In this document: piece after piece, positions 45,621 through 57,380 of the stretch | Layout of the letters: each line of letters starts with the position of its first letter | How positions within the stretch are numbered: position 1 is the stretch's first letter | Position numbers and translations under genes: made by a program | Source of the DNA: Shinisaurus crocodilurus | Taxonomy: Eukaryota > Chordata > Lepidosauria > Squamata > Shinisauridae | DNA length: 64,000 nucleotides | Direction: 5' to 3' | Assembly: GCA_021292165.1 (NCBI GenBank) | Contig: CM037879.1 | Span: forward strand, 280,253,772 to 280,317,771 | The notes under the pieces: generated by a model | Seen by the model: the letters and a program-made list of their open reading frames with translations, nothing else | What the model was told of the DNA's origin: nothing | Databases searched by the model: none

Positions 45621-47566
45621 TGTGACCATTCTCTTCATTTTGCAATTAATAACTTGCTTTCTCTTTATATACCATACATTCTCAATCTGCAAGTGCAATA
45701 GCGCTCAGATACTTTTCTTCTCGCCCTCCTTCAGGCTAAACACTGAAACTGGCACTATGAGTTAATTAAACACCTATCTGAAGATAGGCTGTTGAAAGGC
45801 AATAAAATAAAAATGCATGTCATATTTCTAGGAAACAAGAGAGGCTCTGTAGAGGAGAACCAGGAGTATTACAGTGTTGCCATATATTCAGTTTCTTGCC
45901 ATAATCTAGCAAAGGTGATGCACAAACAGAAACCAATTTTTGTTCATGAATTTCCCCTACTGTTCCCCTGTGCACCTGCCTAATAAGTGATCAATGCTGA
46001 TCATCTAGTGGATGATGAAGGGTGGTCTGGTGGATCTTTGATCTCAATAGGTAGAAAGCCTACAAAACCTCAAGATTTTGGCCGTTACTTTGTCTATTCC
46101 CTGTAGAAAAGGAAATATGCCTGGCAATGCCACTTCAGTAGGAATGGACAAATCAGTATATTTCCAGTCTATGTCAATTTAGCATGTGTTCACTTCCATG
46201 CTGTTTCCACATTAATCTATGTGTTTTTTTAAAAGGCACAACAATTACACTTAAAGGTGTGTTTTAATTGTATTTTCTCTCAAAATATGCATTCCTAATT
46301 ATATTTTCTCTCATAATACACATTTCCAAATATGTGAGGTTGGATCCAGATTTACTGATGGAAGTGGGCTTCCCTGCCCCCTGCTTTCCACAGCAGTCCC
46401 TCTGGCCCTCTGAAAATGCTAAACAGAGTCATAGGGACATAGGAAACTACCTAACACAGAGTCAGACCTGTGATAGATTTTAACTTGTCTAGGGATTTTA
46501 TGATTTGTGGGTTTTGTATTTAGCTTGACCATGGATCAACAGGTAACATATCCCATAGCATACTCCAGGAACAAGGTGTCACTGAGGAATTGCTAGTTTA
46601 CAAAATTCCTGGCATCAGCACACAGAATTCTTTAAACAGAGGACTCTGAGATCAGGCATGTCTTTTTTCCTTCAAAATCTTAAGCAGTTTCTGTCATTTT
46701 ATGATACAAGAGCATTGATACAAGAAAAAAAAATACAAAGTGGTTACAAGCAAAACACATTTTTAACCATTCTAAGTTTAGTTCTAGGAGCAGTGCTTTT
46801 AAAGATTAAAATATCTTACCCAGTAACATTTCTGAGCTGAAGCAAAACGGAGCAGAGAAGTCAGTGAGAGAGGTTTGGTCTTTCTTGAGGACAGATGGCA
46901 TGTCCTGGTGAGAACCAATGTTTGGTTCTGAAGTCCCTGTATCCCCCCCCTCTTATTTATATGATTCCATATCAACTTGCTTACGTATGCTTCCCACAAA
47001 ACATAGTTTCTCTAACAATCGGTTATTATTTTTTCCAAAGTTCCAGGCTATGATTTGGGTTGATATATTTACTTCATATCTTGTCAGTTTTTCTGAGCTA
47101 CACTTCCCTTCAAAGCAGGATAACATATGCTTCTCTTCCCAGATTTATTGGTGTGGTTTTTTTTTTAGGGTTTTTCTGGTGTGTCCCCCCCTATTTTAAA
47201 TCTAAAGTGTTTCTTAGTTCACTTTTTACAATATTTTATGTCCATTTATTTGTGTCATAACTACACATAAGCAGACATGTGGACAATAGTCCAGTAAACA
47301 GTTATCCTTTACCCAACTTCCTTCTCTGAAGCACCTGTTGCCCTTTCCTGAGTTCAGCTGGGAAAATTTCATCTTTCCCATATCAGTTTCCTAGGACAGT
47401 GAAAAGTTCAGTCAAAAGTCAGAGCGTGTCAGCACAAATGCTTCTGTTAGAATGCCTCTCTTAGAATTAAATTGATTCAAACTTAATACAGGAATATATC
47501 TTAATATTCCATTTGTTTCTGTATTTAAAAAATGTAGCTTAGTAGAGTTATCCCTTATGAGAAATA
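45621..47566. other. No gene
   Basis: AT-rich intron. 46140-46345 has degenerate A/T-rich foldback phrases like those near 42000. No exon or intact element recognised. Confidence 0.45.
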
Positions 47567-47816
47567 CAGTCATGACTTGGATTGAGAGCATAATCCGTTC
47601 CGGAAACATGCTTGTAATCCAAAACACTCTTATATCAAAACGAAATCCCCCCAAAAAAATTTGTACAGAGATTTTTAATTTAAGCCGTGCTACAGTACTT
47701 GTATTGCAAGACGTCGCTTGTATATCAAGTAAAAAAAATTTAAATAAATATTTAAAAATTTGCTTGTCTTGCAAAACGCTCTCAAACCAAGTTACTTGCA
47801 ATCCAAGGTATTACTG
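47567..47816 (-). mobile_element. Tigger/mariner-like MITE, copy 2 (inverted)
   Basis: Full-length opposite-orientation copy of 38123-38374, flanked by TA (47565-47566 and 47817-47818). Lengths are 250 and 252 bp. Confidence 0.85.
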
Positions 47817-47934
47817 TATGTGGAAGACCAAATAACTCTTTATTTTGGATAAATATTTGCAAAGTAGCCTATTATGCAGGTTGGCGCAAGAGCCTTGCAA
47901 AATGCAAAGGCTTCTGGAGCAAATATGTGTCACA

Positions 47935-48106
47935 GACTATTAGTCCATCTAGCCCTGTATTGTTGACACTGACTGGCAACAGTGGTTCTCCAGAGTTTCA
48001 GGCAGGATTTTTTTCCCCCAGCCCTACCTGGAGATACCAGGGATTGAACCTGATACCTTCTGGATGCAAAGCATGTGCTCTACCATGGAGCCATGGCCCC
48101 TCCCTG
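47935..48106 (-). mobile_element. Family N tRNA-SINE
   Basis: Inverted: ttagtccatctagccctgta, ctacctggagataccaggga, ttgaacctgataccttctgg, and head complement gtgctctaccatggagcc. Confidence 0.83.
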
Positions 48107-48589
48107 CTGAATGGGGTGAGCTGTGGTATGTTGCAGGGAAAGTGGATCCCCAGAAATTGGGCAGAGGGATCTTCCACAAACAGAGTCTTCATAAGGGAAA
48201 CACAAACACATGATGCAACGTGATTGCATTGTGCATTTTTCCCACCTCTGTTCCTCATTTTTGGCTGCTACTGGAAGAGGGCAGGGAAATGCATGATGTA
48301 ATGACATCATGCCATGTTTTGCTCTTACTAAACACTACAGGGAGATAAATGGGAATTGGAAGTGGGGTTGTTATTTTCGGTAGCAGCCTCGTGATCAACA
48401 TCACATTTAGTCCCCACACCCCCTGCAAAGCAAATATTTTGGAACAAAGAGAAAATATTGTTTAGTGGAGATTGGCACCCAAAATGATTCACAGTCATGT
48501 TCAGTTCTGCTGTTTCTCTTAAGCTGATTTGAGATGTGTTTGTTGGTTTTAAAATACAAGCAACCAAACTCTTTAATTTTAATTCTCTC
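48107..48589. other. No gene
   Basis: Intron sequence with no recognised element. Confidence 0.5.
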
Positions 48590-48870
48590 TGTGTCTCAAG
48601 GTAGTATTAATAGCACACTGCATCCCCCGACAGACTCTCAAACCCCTCCGGATGCTTAATTACTCAATGAGATTTAGATTTAAACCAAATGGGATGAGAT
48701 AACAGTTCAGCCCTGTCCTTGCCGTTGTGTGATCAAAGCAAGGCTTCACAGTATAAAAATTTATATAGGTGAGGGTTTATCAGGCTCTTGACATGAAAAC
48801 CGTCCTTGTTGAGACTGAGAGATGACCTTGAATGACAATTTCTTGTCAGACTCTCCATAGAAGGTAGACA
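48590..48870. promoter_or_regulatory. Candidate conserved non-coding element
   Basis: A repeat-free block with homeodomain-like and TATA-like AT cores (gcttaattactcaatgagat, tataaaaatttatatagg). Inference only. Confidence 0.3.
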
Positions 48871-49640
48871 TATGGGGCTACATATGTACCCCCATGACCT
48901 GCATCAATAAAAGCAATGATCAAATACTGGTGTGATTTGTGTGCCTTAATCTCTGGCTAAGATCACTCTTAACGAAAGGCGCCAACCTCAGATGAACTCC
49001 TTATCTTTCCTATCAACCCCTTACTACTTCCCACGATCTTCATTACTATGGCAACAACAACCATATCATACAACTTCTAAGGCCTCAAATGAACTCACAG
49101 AGTGTGTATGTGCAGCCATCTCAATTCTTTGACCACCAAGAGTCCTCTGCAGGGGCATCTTCTTGTCAGATATTTTGAGATCCAGAGCCATTTCTGTCAT
49201 AAAGCCACAAATCCACATCTGTGGCACCATTACAGAAAAGCATTTGGAATAAAGAGAGAGAAAACACCTCCCCAGTGTTTTGTCTGGCAGCCTTGGATGG
49301 TATCTTGTCAACAGTGGACTAGGATGATTATCTGCAAGTTGTTGGTATTAAGATGATGAATGAAATGGGTGGGTAGGTGAAGTGCGAATGTTTATATGAG
49401 GTGAGTGGATGTGGTCAGTTTGATGGAGGTGGTAGTGAGGGGTGATTGTGTCAGGTGTGAGCATGGATTTTGGTAGTGTGGATGATTGAGTGGTGTGTGT
49501 GTGTTTCAGCTGAGAATCATCATGTATCTTGGTGGATTAGTGGCCCAGGGGGAGGATGAGAGGGAAGCCCCTATAGAAGGGGTCATGGACCAAGGGTGAT
49601 AGGGCATTGGTGGGTGGGTGGGGATCATTTGGGAAGAAGG
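48871..49640. other. No gene; GT-rich strand asymmetry
   Basis: 49360-49500 is strongly G/T-rich on the plus strand, with almost no C. No gene. Confidence 0.5.
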
Positions 49641-50000
49641 AGGGATAGTTATCTGAGCTGTCCATCTTTCTGGCCCTCCCACCATCTCTTGAGATTCTGG
49701 TAGTTCTATCACGGTGCCTTCCAGCCTGGTGCTGCTGCTGTTAGATTCCAGGTCCGTTCATAATAAGACCCGACTCACTTATCCATGGTTTAATCATGGA
49801 TGGGGGAGCTGACCTGGTGTGCATTACAGAGACATTAATATGGTCTCCATTAATTCATAGCAGCTGGTTTTATTGTATAGTGATTGTTTTAGCCTAATCT
49901 ACATTTGCATTGTAATTTAATATTGTAAGGCACCTGGTCATGTTGTATATGACAGGTGGTATATATAGATATGTTTTAATAAACAAACAAATAAATAAAA
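49641..50000 (+). mobile_element. L2-like LINE remnant: endonuclease piece joined to a 3' tail
   Basis: 49741-49767 encodes LDSRSVHNK and 49811-49834 encodes DLVCITET in another frame, the start of an L2-type endonuclease domain with a frameshift. The sequence then passes directly to an L2 3' end (acaggtggtatatatagata.. aataaa). The middle of the element is deleted. Confidence 0.65.
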
Positions 50001-50283
50001 GGTTAATTGGGCCAAATTTTTGGATATCTTTTTAAAAACTATGAAGGAATTCCCTCTTGTTCTCTCTCTCTCTCTCTTTTAAATGTATTTGAAGCAAGTG
50101 ATTACATTGTAATCTGCATTGCCATGATACCATTTCCATAGAGTTGATTGCCCACCCAATTTAAGTTGCAACCCACCTTTAATTAATGATGTGAAGAAAA
50201 GTAGGAAAGGAATCACATAAATAGGCAGTAGGTACTTCCTGAAAGTCTCCCTAAAGACTTTTCCAGAGCCATGAAACCTAAAG

Positions 50284-50615
50284 AGGCCATAGCTCAGTGG
50301 CAGCACCCATGTCTTGCATGTAGACTATCTAGGTTCAATCTCTGGCATGTCCAGTTAAAAGAAATATCTCATGCAGCTGGGCTAGGTAAGACCTCCTGCA
50401 AAGCTGCTGCTGGTACACCATATTTATTGTTCTAGATCAGGGCTCTCCAACCTTGGGTCCCCAGATGTTGCTGGCCTACAGCTCCCAGAATCCCTTGCCA
50501 TTAGCCATGCTGGCTGGGTATGCTCGGAGCTGTAGGCCAATAACATCTGGGGACCCAAGGTTGGAGAGCCCTGTTCTAGATGGATGAACCAATAATTTCT
50601 TACAGTATAGAAGAG
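50284..50615 (+). mobile_element. Family N tRNA-SINE split by family A MITE
   Basis: 50284-50437 (catagctcagtggcagcacc, ggttcaatctctggcatgtc) and 50582-50615 (tggatgaaccaataatttct) are one SINE. The gap is the MITE at 50438-50573 plus its duplication. Confidence 0.78.
50438..50573. mobile_element. Palindromic hAT-type MITE, family A, copy 4
   Basis: CAGGGCTCTCC.. to ..GGAGAGCCCTG. Exact 8-bp duplication ttctagat (50430-50437 and 50574-50581), which lies within a SINE. Confidence 0.92.
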
Positions 50616-53239
50616 TTTTATATCTAGATGTTCATTGATTTTTAAATGGCCCAGTTCTGCATCCCACACCTTGACTTTGGATTGTGTAGAATCGTTCGTC
50701 GTACACATTTCTTGATCCCTATAATATACGGTATCCAAATTTCACAGCAGGCATTGCCCATTGTCAGGACCATATCAGCAACAACCAGGAAGCAAGCTGA
50801 CTTCCAGTTATTCACAGTTGACAAATTTCCTCCCTTTCCCTTCCCCTCATTCAAAACTTATGCTGCCTGTTCCTCCATGTTTAGTTATGCCACTAGTTTC
50901 TGCTCTAAACATAGTTTGGCCAGTGCTGCCATCCTTGACATTTTCTACATCCATGTTTTTTCCCCATTGGCATCTTTGTACTTTCCTCCATATTAAACAT
51001 GCATAGAGACATGCACAAGAGGCTTCCTTTCCAATTACATACCCTCCAACATTTCACAGATGAAAATAGGGACACACATGTGAATTTGTAAGAGCGATGA
51101 TTAAGCAACATGAAGGTGTGATCAAGAGGGCGTGCCCAGGCAACATGAGGGCATGGCCAAGGGTATGGCCAGGCAACCAAACGGCATGGCCAAGTACAAA
51201 AGTTATTAGAGGAAACACACACAAAACTGCAGTATTTTAAGCACAGAAATCTTTGATTTTATAATAATATTTAACATTTAGATATCTCTGAGTGTGCAAA
51301 GTGGTTCACAGGCCCACCCTGCAAGCTCCTATTTTCTCCACTCAGAAAAAAACAACATGTGGGCTCTATTGTACTTTATTTAAAAAAAAACAAAAAAACA
51401 AGAACAACACTGTGATTGAACAATAATGCCAAAATGGAATGATGATGTTTGTTACTGCTATTTCTGGTAGTTGGGATTTTTTCTTTCTTTCTCTTGAGGA
51501 GGGTGTGTTTTCTGCTCTTTTCTAATGCATTTTTAAAAAACAACAATCCAAAATCCCTGCAGAATAATCCTAATAATTACTGAAGAGAGCTTTCTCCATG
51601 GCACTTCAGCATGTGTTAGAAAAAGACTTTCACATGGGATACACAGGTAGAGCCAAGTAAAATTTGTCACTGCTCTGAAAACAGAATAACAGTGCAATCC
51701 TATGCATGTGTACTCAGAAGTAAATCCTATTACGTTCAATGGGACTTACTCACAGGAAAGTGTGTATATTTTAAAACAATCTAGAACACTGACCATCACA
51801 TCTTGTGGCAGCAAATTGATTATGCATTGTGTGAAGAAGTATCGTGTAACTGAGGGATAATTGTGAAATGCTGCTCCTTGCTAGAAGAAGAGGTAGCAGC
51901 AGCAGCGCCAGTGCTAGATGACTTTTCCAGAATTATATTATTATATAATAACTCATATATTATAATTATTACATTATTATATTATATATTATTTTATAAT
52001 ATTTTATAAGTGGCTTTTGTAATATTTTTTGTACCTTACTTAAACCCTTAATTGTTGCTATCTGGTGTTTTACATGGGGGGGGGTGTCAGTGCTTGCAGG
52101 GCAATCCCTGTCTTTTTGTTTTAAAATTGTCAGGATTGGCACAAATTCAACAGGTGAAGCTTACCCACCCACCCCACACCCCCAAACACATAGCTTCAGA
52201 GAGAAGAAGGGGAAGTTTCTTGCATTTCCTTCTGACACTGTAAACTTACCTGTTAGAGTCAAATAGTCAGCTCTGTTAGGAAATAAAATCTGTGGCAATA
52301 TAAAGATAGGAATCATGTGATAAATTCCCTCATTCACCTCTCACTCGGTCCAGGCCAGCTGGTGATGCCGCCACCTCCTTTTCTTTTCAGGCACGTGCAC
52401 GCACGCACACACACGCACACACACGCACACACATACAGACCCTACTGTCTGTTCCCTCCCTGCTTACTGTTTCTTAAAGGGGCCATCAGCAAAATTGCAG
52501 CTAAGCTAAAAGTTTAAAGCAGCTTGTGGGAGGCAGGGGGGAATTCAGGACTTTGCATAACAACGTGAGAAGCCGTGATGGCTTAAGGGTTTTTGGGATT
52601 GTCCCAGCATTTTCGAGGCAGTTGAAGACTGTGCAATTATGTGTTTACATATAACTTGGATGAGATACCTTCAAGAAGTAAGCTGGACAATCAGGTATCG
52701 ATGACAGAGTGTTCATCAGCCACCTCTTTTCCTCCTTTAACTTATTATATTTTGTTGCATTCTCCTGTTTAGATTTTGTCTCAATAGCACTGTAAAGTAA
52801 ACCCTTCTGTGATAGATCAAGTCACAGAGCACGTGTGAACAATACAAGTTATGGAGAGAATGTCATAGGGGGTATTCAGAAAGATACTTTTTACTACCAC
52901 AAAGTGATGTTTTGTACGGTGATATCCATATGAACATTGAACTTAGGAATGCTTCCAGGTGAATCAAAAGCCTAGTTTACATGTTACCTATGCAAAAATG
53001 CCTCCCTACGATTAGCCCAGATCACAAAATGTTTAAAGGCACTAATCATGTGAATATGCTCCATGTCAGCATCATAATGCCATTAGAGCTAGTGCTATGG
53101 GAAGTGCTGAGATGTTGTGGGTGACCTCTGTGACTGGTACTTTTACACATTTTCAAGGTGAAGTGAACGGCTACCAAAAATAGTTTTGCTAAAGCAGCTG
53201 AGTCCAACAGAAAATGTGTAAGTTGAATTTTAAAATCAT
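50616..53239. other. No gene; minor repeats
   Basis: 51040-51190 has internally repetitive phrases (aacatgagggcatggccaag). 51690-51775 resembles a MITE (cagtgcaatcctatgcatgt). 51935-52015 is an AT-only stretch. (CA/CG)n at about 52396-52434. No exon recognised. Confidence 0.45.
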
Positions 53240-53965
53240 ATTCTGGCTCCTGCCCAGAATCAAGGCCACAGTTATCCATGCTCTGTTATCCTCCAGGTTA
53301 GAGCGCATGAACAGATTGCACATGGGGCTGCCTTTGAAGATTGTCCAGAAACTACAGTTAGTTCAGAATTCAGCTGGTAGATTGCTAACTGGGACTGGGC
53401 ATTAGGAGTGCATCTTGCCAGTCTTTAAACAGCTGCACGGCTCCTGGTCTGTTTTGGGGCACAATTTGAAGTTCTGGTATTGCCTATTAAAGCCCTTCAT
53501 AGCTTGAGACTAGGGTACCTGAAGGATCACCTATCTCCACATCAGCTGACTGCTGTATTACAATAAACTTGACTTGACCTCAGCTTGCCTGTACACTGTC
53601 CTTAATAGAAGCCCTTCTCCTACTGTCCTCATCAACTATGATGTGATAGGTAGCAATCAGGGAGGGAGTCTTCTCAGTAGTGGTACCCCACTTGTGGGAT
53701 GCTGTCCCTGTGGAGATTCACTTGGCACCACGGTGATCATATTTGTGCCAGGTAAAGGCCTTAGAAAAATAAAAATCCAAGGCCTTTTAAAGAGTGCTTA
53801 ATTCTGAACTGACATTTTTTGTGTTGCTGTTGCCTACTGCTTTCTGTATTGCTGCCACCATATCTTATGTCAATCATTTTGAAGTGACTTTTTGTGTAAG
53901 CTTCCCTGAACATTTATCTGAAGGGCAGGACATAAATGTATATTAACAAATAAAATAAAACAAGA
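53240..53965 (+). mobile_element. L2-like LINE 3' region, decayed
   Basis: Encodes MGLPLKIVQKLQLVQNSAGR then LLTGT, a standard L2-type RT C-terminal motif. It then continues with stops and frameshifts to an A-rich tail (aaataaaataaaacaagac). Confidence 0.85.
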
Positions 53966-53977
53966 CAAAACATTTAA

Positions 53978-54091
53978 GGGCGCAATCCTATGCATGTTTA
54001 GACAAAAAAAAGTCCTACAACTCCCAGCATCGGCCAGCCAGCATGGGAGTTGTAGGACTTTTTTCTGTCTCAACATGTATAGGATTGCACC
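53978..54091. mobile_element. Palindromic MITE, family B, copy 3
   Basis: gggcgcaatcctatgcatgt to the complement ending aggattgcacc, with the actcccagcat phrase in both arms. Confidence 0.8.
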
Positions 54092-54366
54092 ATCAGCTGG
54101 TTACAGGGCAAAAATCCCCAGGTGCCTCAATCCAGTCCATTTGCTAGCAGGTAGCATTATTCCCATTGTCCCTTGTGCAATTAAACAGAAAATCATTTAA
54201 AACAAACAAACAAGCAAACATCCTGTCAGCTTCCTGTTGGTTCATCTCTTTTTCTCATAGGCAAACCTATCAGCAGTTCCATGCATAAAATGATCTAGAA
54301 GGTTGCTTTGCTGTCACCAGGGCAAGGCCTTCGTTTTGTAAAGTGTAAAGGTAGAAAAATGTCTTT

Positions 54367-54368
<2 letters not shown>

Positions 54369-54406
<38 letters not shown>
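54369..54406 (+). repeat. (CA)n microsatellite
   Basis: About 18 perfect units. Confidence 0.95.
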
Positions 54407-54408
<2 letters not shown>

Positions 54409-55074
54409 TCTTCCAGGAGAAGATTAATTGCAGGCAGCCTTATCCTGGCTTCCCTTCCCTTCTCTCCCTAACATTAGACAAGATAAAGGGAAGGGGTGGT
54501 GATAGTAAAAGGGAGAGGGTGATTACTGTGCACAGAGACTTTGATCAAACAAGCGCTGAGGATTGTGGCAGGAGGTTCAAATGCTTTCTGGATCACTGGA
54601 GCTGACAGGTAGATCACACAAAGCCTTAAATTGATGTTTAGCGGGAAGATGAATGGTTGAGGTTGCTCAAGCAGGTTCCTTTGCCTATTGGAGCTTTTGA
54701 AGCTTTTACCAAAAAAGAAGTTGCTGTTTAAAAACAACAACAACAAAACAACACCTACCTTGTAAAAACAAATAGTATTAACAAGCTGCTTTTTAAAAGT
54801 GGGTTCTTGATTTTTATTTTTTTAAATCAAATTTAATATTTCACCTCATGTTATATTACAGTCAAGCTTCCTACTCTGCTCGTGCAGTGCTTGGGAATGG
54901 ATATGGTACCCCTCAACAAAAGAGGTATAAAGTTGAATGGGGATTTGTGCCACAATCCTCCTCGTGGATTGTGAATCGCATTCATTGGTCTTCAATTGGT
55001 GGTTCATGATCTCTCCAACTAGGTTATAATCTTACCTAAGATGGATCATGCCAACAACACCAGGACCATGTTTT
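54407..55074. other. No gene
   Basis: Intron sequence with no recognised element. Confidence 0.5.
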
Positions 55075-55138
55075 GAAAGAGAAAAGAAAGGGAAAGGGAA
55101 AGAGGAGAGGGAGGGAGGGAAGGAGAAAGAGAGAGAGG
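55075..55138 (+). repeat. Polypurine tract of about 60 bp
   Basis: Uninterrupted A/G run (gagaaaagaaagggaaaggg style), with partial mirror symmetry. Confidence 0.85.
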
Positions 55139-55639
55139 TTAGAAGTAGATGGGGCATACACAGCCAAATTCAGCCCAGTAGTCATACATGATGTTCATCT
55201 ACCAAGGACTCAGTGAACCTCCTGCTTTGTGGTCTGCCTGGCTCTGCAAAAACAGGGAGTTTGTTAAGCATCTGTCAGGCCACAGGACATCACAGATGGG
55301 TTACTTTTGGTTTGGTAGGTCACAAGTAGTGATGCTGCCAAATTTCGTAATTAGTCGGCTCATTGGTCAAAACCCGTCCGTTCATAACGCTTGGCTTTGT
55401 AGCGAGCCTTGATTGATGTATTACAAATTCATTATTAAGTTTGGAAGCGATTGTGAGCTATGGAGTATGTGCAGTACAGTAGTACCCAGATTTCCCCTTT
55501 CCACTAAATTTTCAATTGTCATCCTACCACCTAGACCCCCCCTCAAAAAAAACCCAGCCTACTTGAAGCAGTCTCACTGGCTGTTTCCCGCATTGTCATC
55601 ACTGCCACAGCCCTGACACTGAAGAGGAGGAGGACTCTG

Positions 55640-55702
55640 CACGTCTTTCTTCTATACCACTTCTATTGGGTGGTATAGAAATAAAATTAAATAAATAAAT
55701 AA
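55640..55702 (+). mobile_element. L2-like tail remnant
   Basis: ttctattgggtggtatagaa, then aaataaataaataa. Confidence 0.5.
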
Positions 55703-56792
55703 CTACCAGTGATGGACCATGGCACAAGTATACATCACATGTCACCATCATGCAGGTGGCCATGTAAAAACAACCAGTCAGAAAGGAGCCACATAATGTG
55801 ATGATGCATGATGTCATGCCGCAATACATGATTCCAAAGTACAGTTCCTAAGATGCACCTTGGTATTGTCCATGTGCAAAAACCCACACACATGGAATGA
55901 GATTTCCTATTAAAGGAGAACTCTCATCCGAGCTCACATGGATGAATTTGTTACTTTCCGAGAAAATAATGAATTCACTCAGGGTAAGTTTAGCCATCAC
56001 TAGCCGCAAGTTGTATAATCCTTATCTAACAGATCTACACACATAAAGGAAAGAAAAATAAATGATAATGCAAAAAAAAAAAGTGGGTCTCATGTTGTGT
56101 AGGCTGATGTTAAAGATAGACTCTGGGTCCGGAGAAGTTGGATGAATATAATCTCGTCCTTAGATCTGGGACACTGAATAATTGTCAAAGTGTACTGGTA
56201 TCTTCTGGGTGCCTGCCATCACCAGCTAGGTAATTCTGTGAAGTACATGAGATGAGCACGGAAATGTCATTCATGCAGCCTGTTCAAAATCTCGGTAGTG
56301 AGTTATGGCATATGCCTCTCACTTGGGTTTGTCCTCTACCACTGTCTGAAGATGGGAATTCATCTGGGTGTTTTAATGATAAGCTCTGGCCCTGACCCAT
56401 AGGAAGGTACACTGCTCATAGCTCCGTGGTAGAACAAAGTTTTAGCTAAGAAAATCTTAGCTTAAATAAATAAATAGATAATAAAATCCTAGCTTACACA
56501 TTCATTTAAGTGTTGTCATGTTCTTGGAATGTTATCAAAAGTTTACATCCCGTGAGAGTAAGTATAGGAGCTATCCCATAAATGCTAGATAGATATTTAG
56601 ATATTTTCTTAGTTATTTCTCTTGAACTGGCTATTCTGCTCCAGAAACACAATGGCAAATGTGTTCATAATTAATCTCCAGTGTTTATTATTTTTCATTT
56701 GGAACATAAATTTAAAGAACAAAATGGGGGGGGAGCTACATATGGGTAGGTCTCAAGCTACGCTCATATTTGGAAATACCAAATGCACTGGT
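55703..56792. other. No gene
   Basis: AT-rich intron between small L2 tails. Nothing recognised. Confidence 0.5.
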
Positions 56793-56848
56793 GTAAACCG
56801 CCCAGAGAGCTTCGACTATTGGGCAGTGTAGAAATGAAATAAATAAGT
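56793..56848 (+). mobile_element. L2-like tail remnant
   Basis: gtaaaccgcccagagagctt, then cagtgtagaaatgaaataaa. Confidence 0.6.
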
Positions 56849-56991
56849 CTCCCTTGTTCTATGAGTTCAGCCCTGCTTGCAGAACTGCTGATATGTTAGC
56901 TTATGTTACCCTCACTTATGTGGCCATGCTCTTCTTCACAGTTGACTTCACTTGCCCTCCATGACATCACCATGTAACTAAATATGATTGG

Positions 56992-57161
56992 TTCTTCTTC
57001 GTGGTCTCTGTGCATCACACATATGGGCTCTGCGCCTGCGCTGAGCTTCCTTCGGAAATTCTTTAGCTGAGGCGAACTGGGCGGGAGCCCCTCCCCCATC
57101 GTGCCTGCTCCTCAGCACGGCTCCCGCCCATTCCCTCAGTTCCTCTTCGACCGCCTATTGC
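56992..57161 (+). repeat. DIRS left inverted terminal repeat
   Basis: 57015-57161 is the reverse complement of 63022-63167, apart from a small block near the inner edge (ctcttcg against ctgag). The outer 23 bases are related to, but shorter than, the outer part of the right repeat. The first 37 bases recur exactly, inverted, at 62764-62800. Confidence 0.92.
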
Positions 57162-57274
57162 TATAGTCTTTCTTCGAGGTTCTCCATTCTTCTTCGGCTG
57201 AGTATAGAAAAAATAGTATTTTTTCCTCTACTTTTTCCTCACAACTTTACTCCTTTCTCCTCCACTCTTTGTCC

Positions 57275-57277
<3 letters not shown>

Positions 57278-57305
<28 letters not shown>
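57278..57305 (+). repeat. A28 homopolymer in the DIRS leader
   Basis: An uninterrupted run of 28 A in the 5' leader between the left terminal repeat and the gag start. The surrounding leader (57162-57380) is strongly pyrimidine-rich. Run length may be affected by assembly or polymerase slippage. Confidence 0.9.
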
Positions 57306-57307
<2 letters not shown>

Positions 57308-57380
57308 ATCCTCGTTGTTCTATTGTCCTATACCTTTTCTTTGGCCTAATCTCCTTTCAAAGCTTTTCCTCTTCTTTAGA

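Noticed and set aside
57315..57380. Upstream extension of the gag ORF
   Set aside because: It begins at a TTG, not an ATG. The ATG at 57381 directly precedes the conserved cysteine-rich start.
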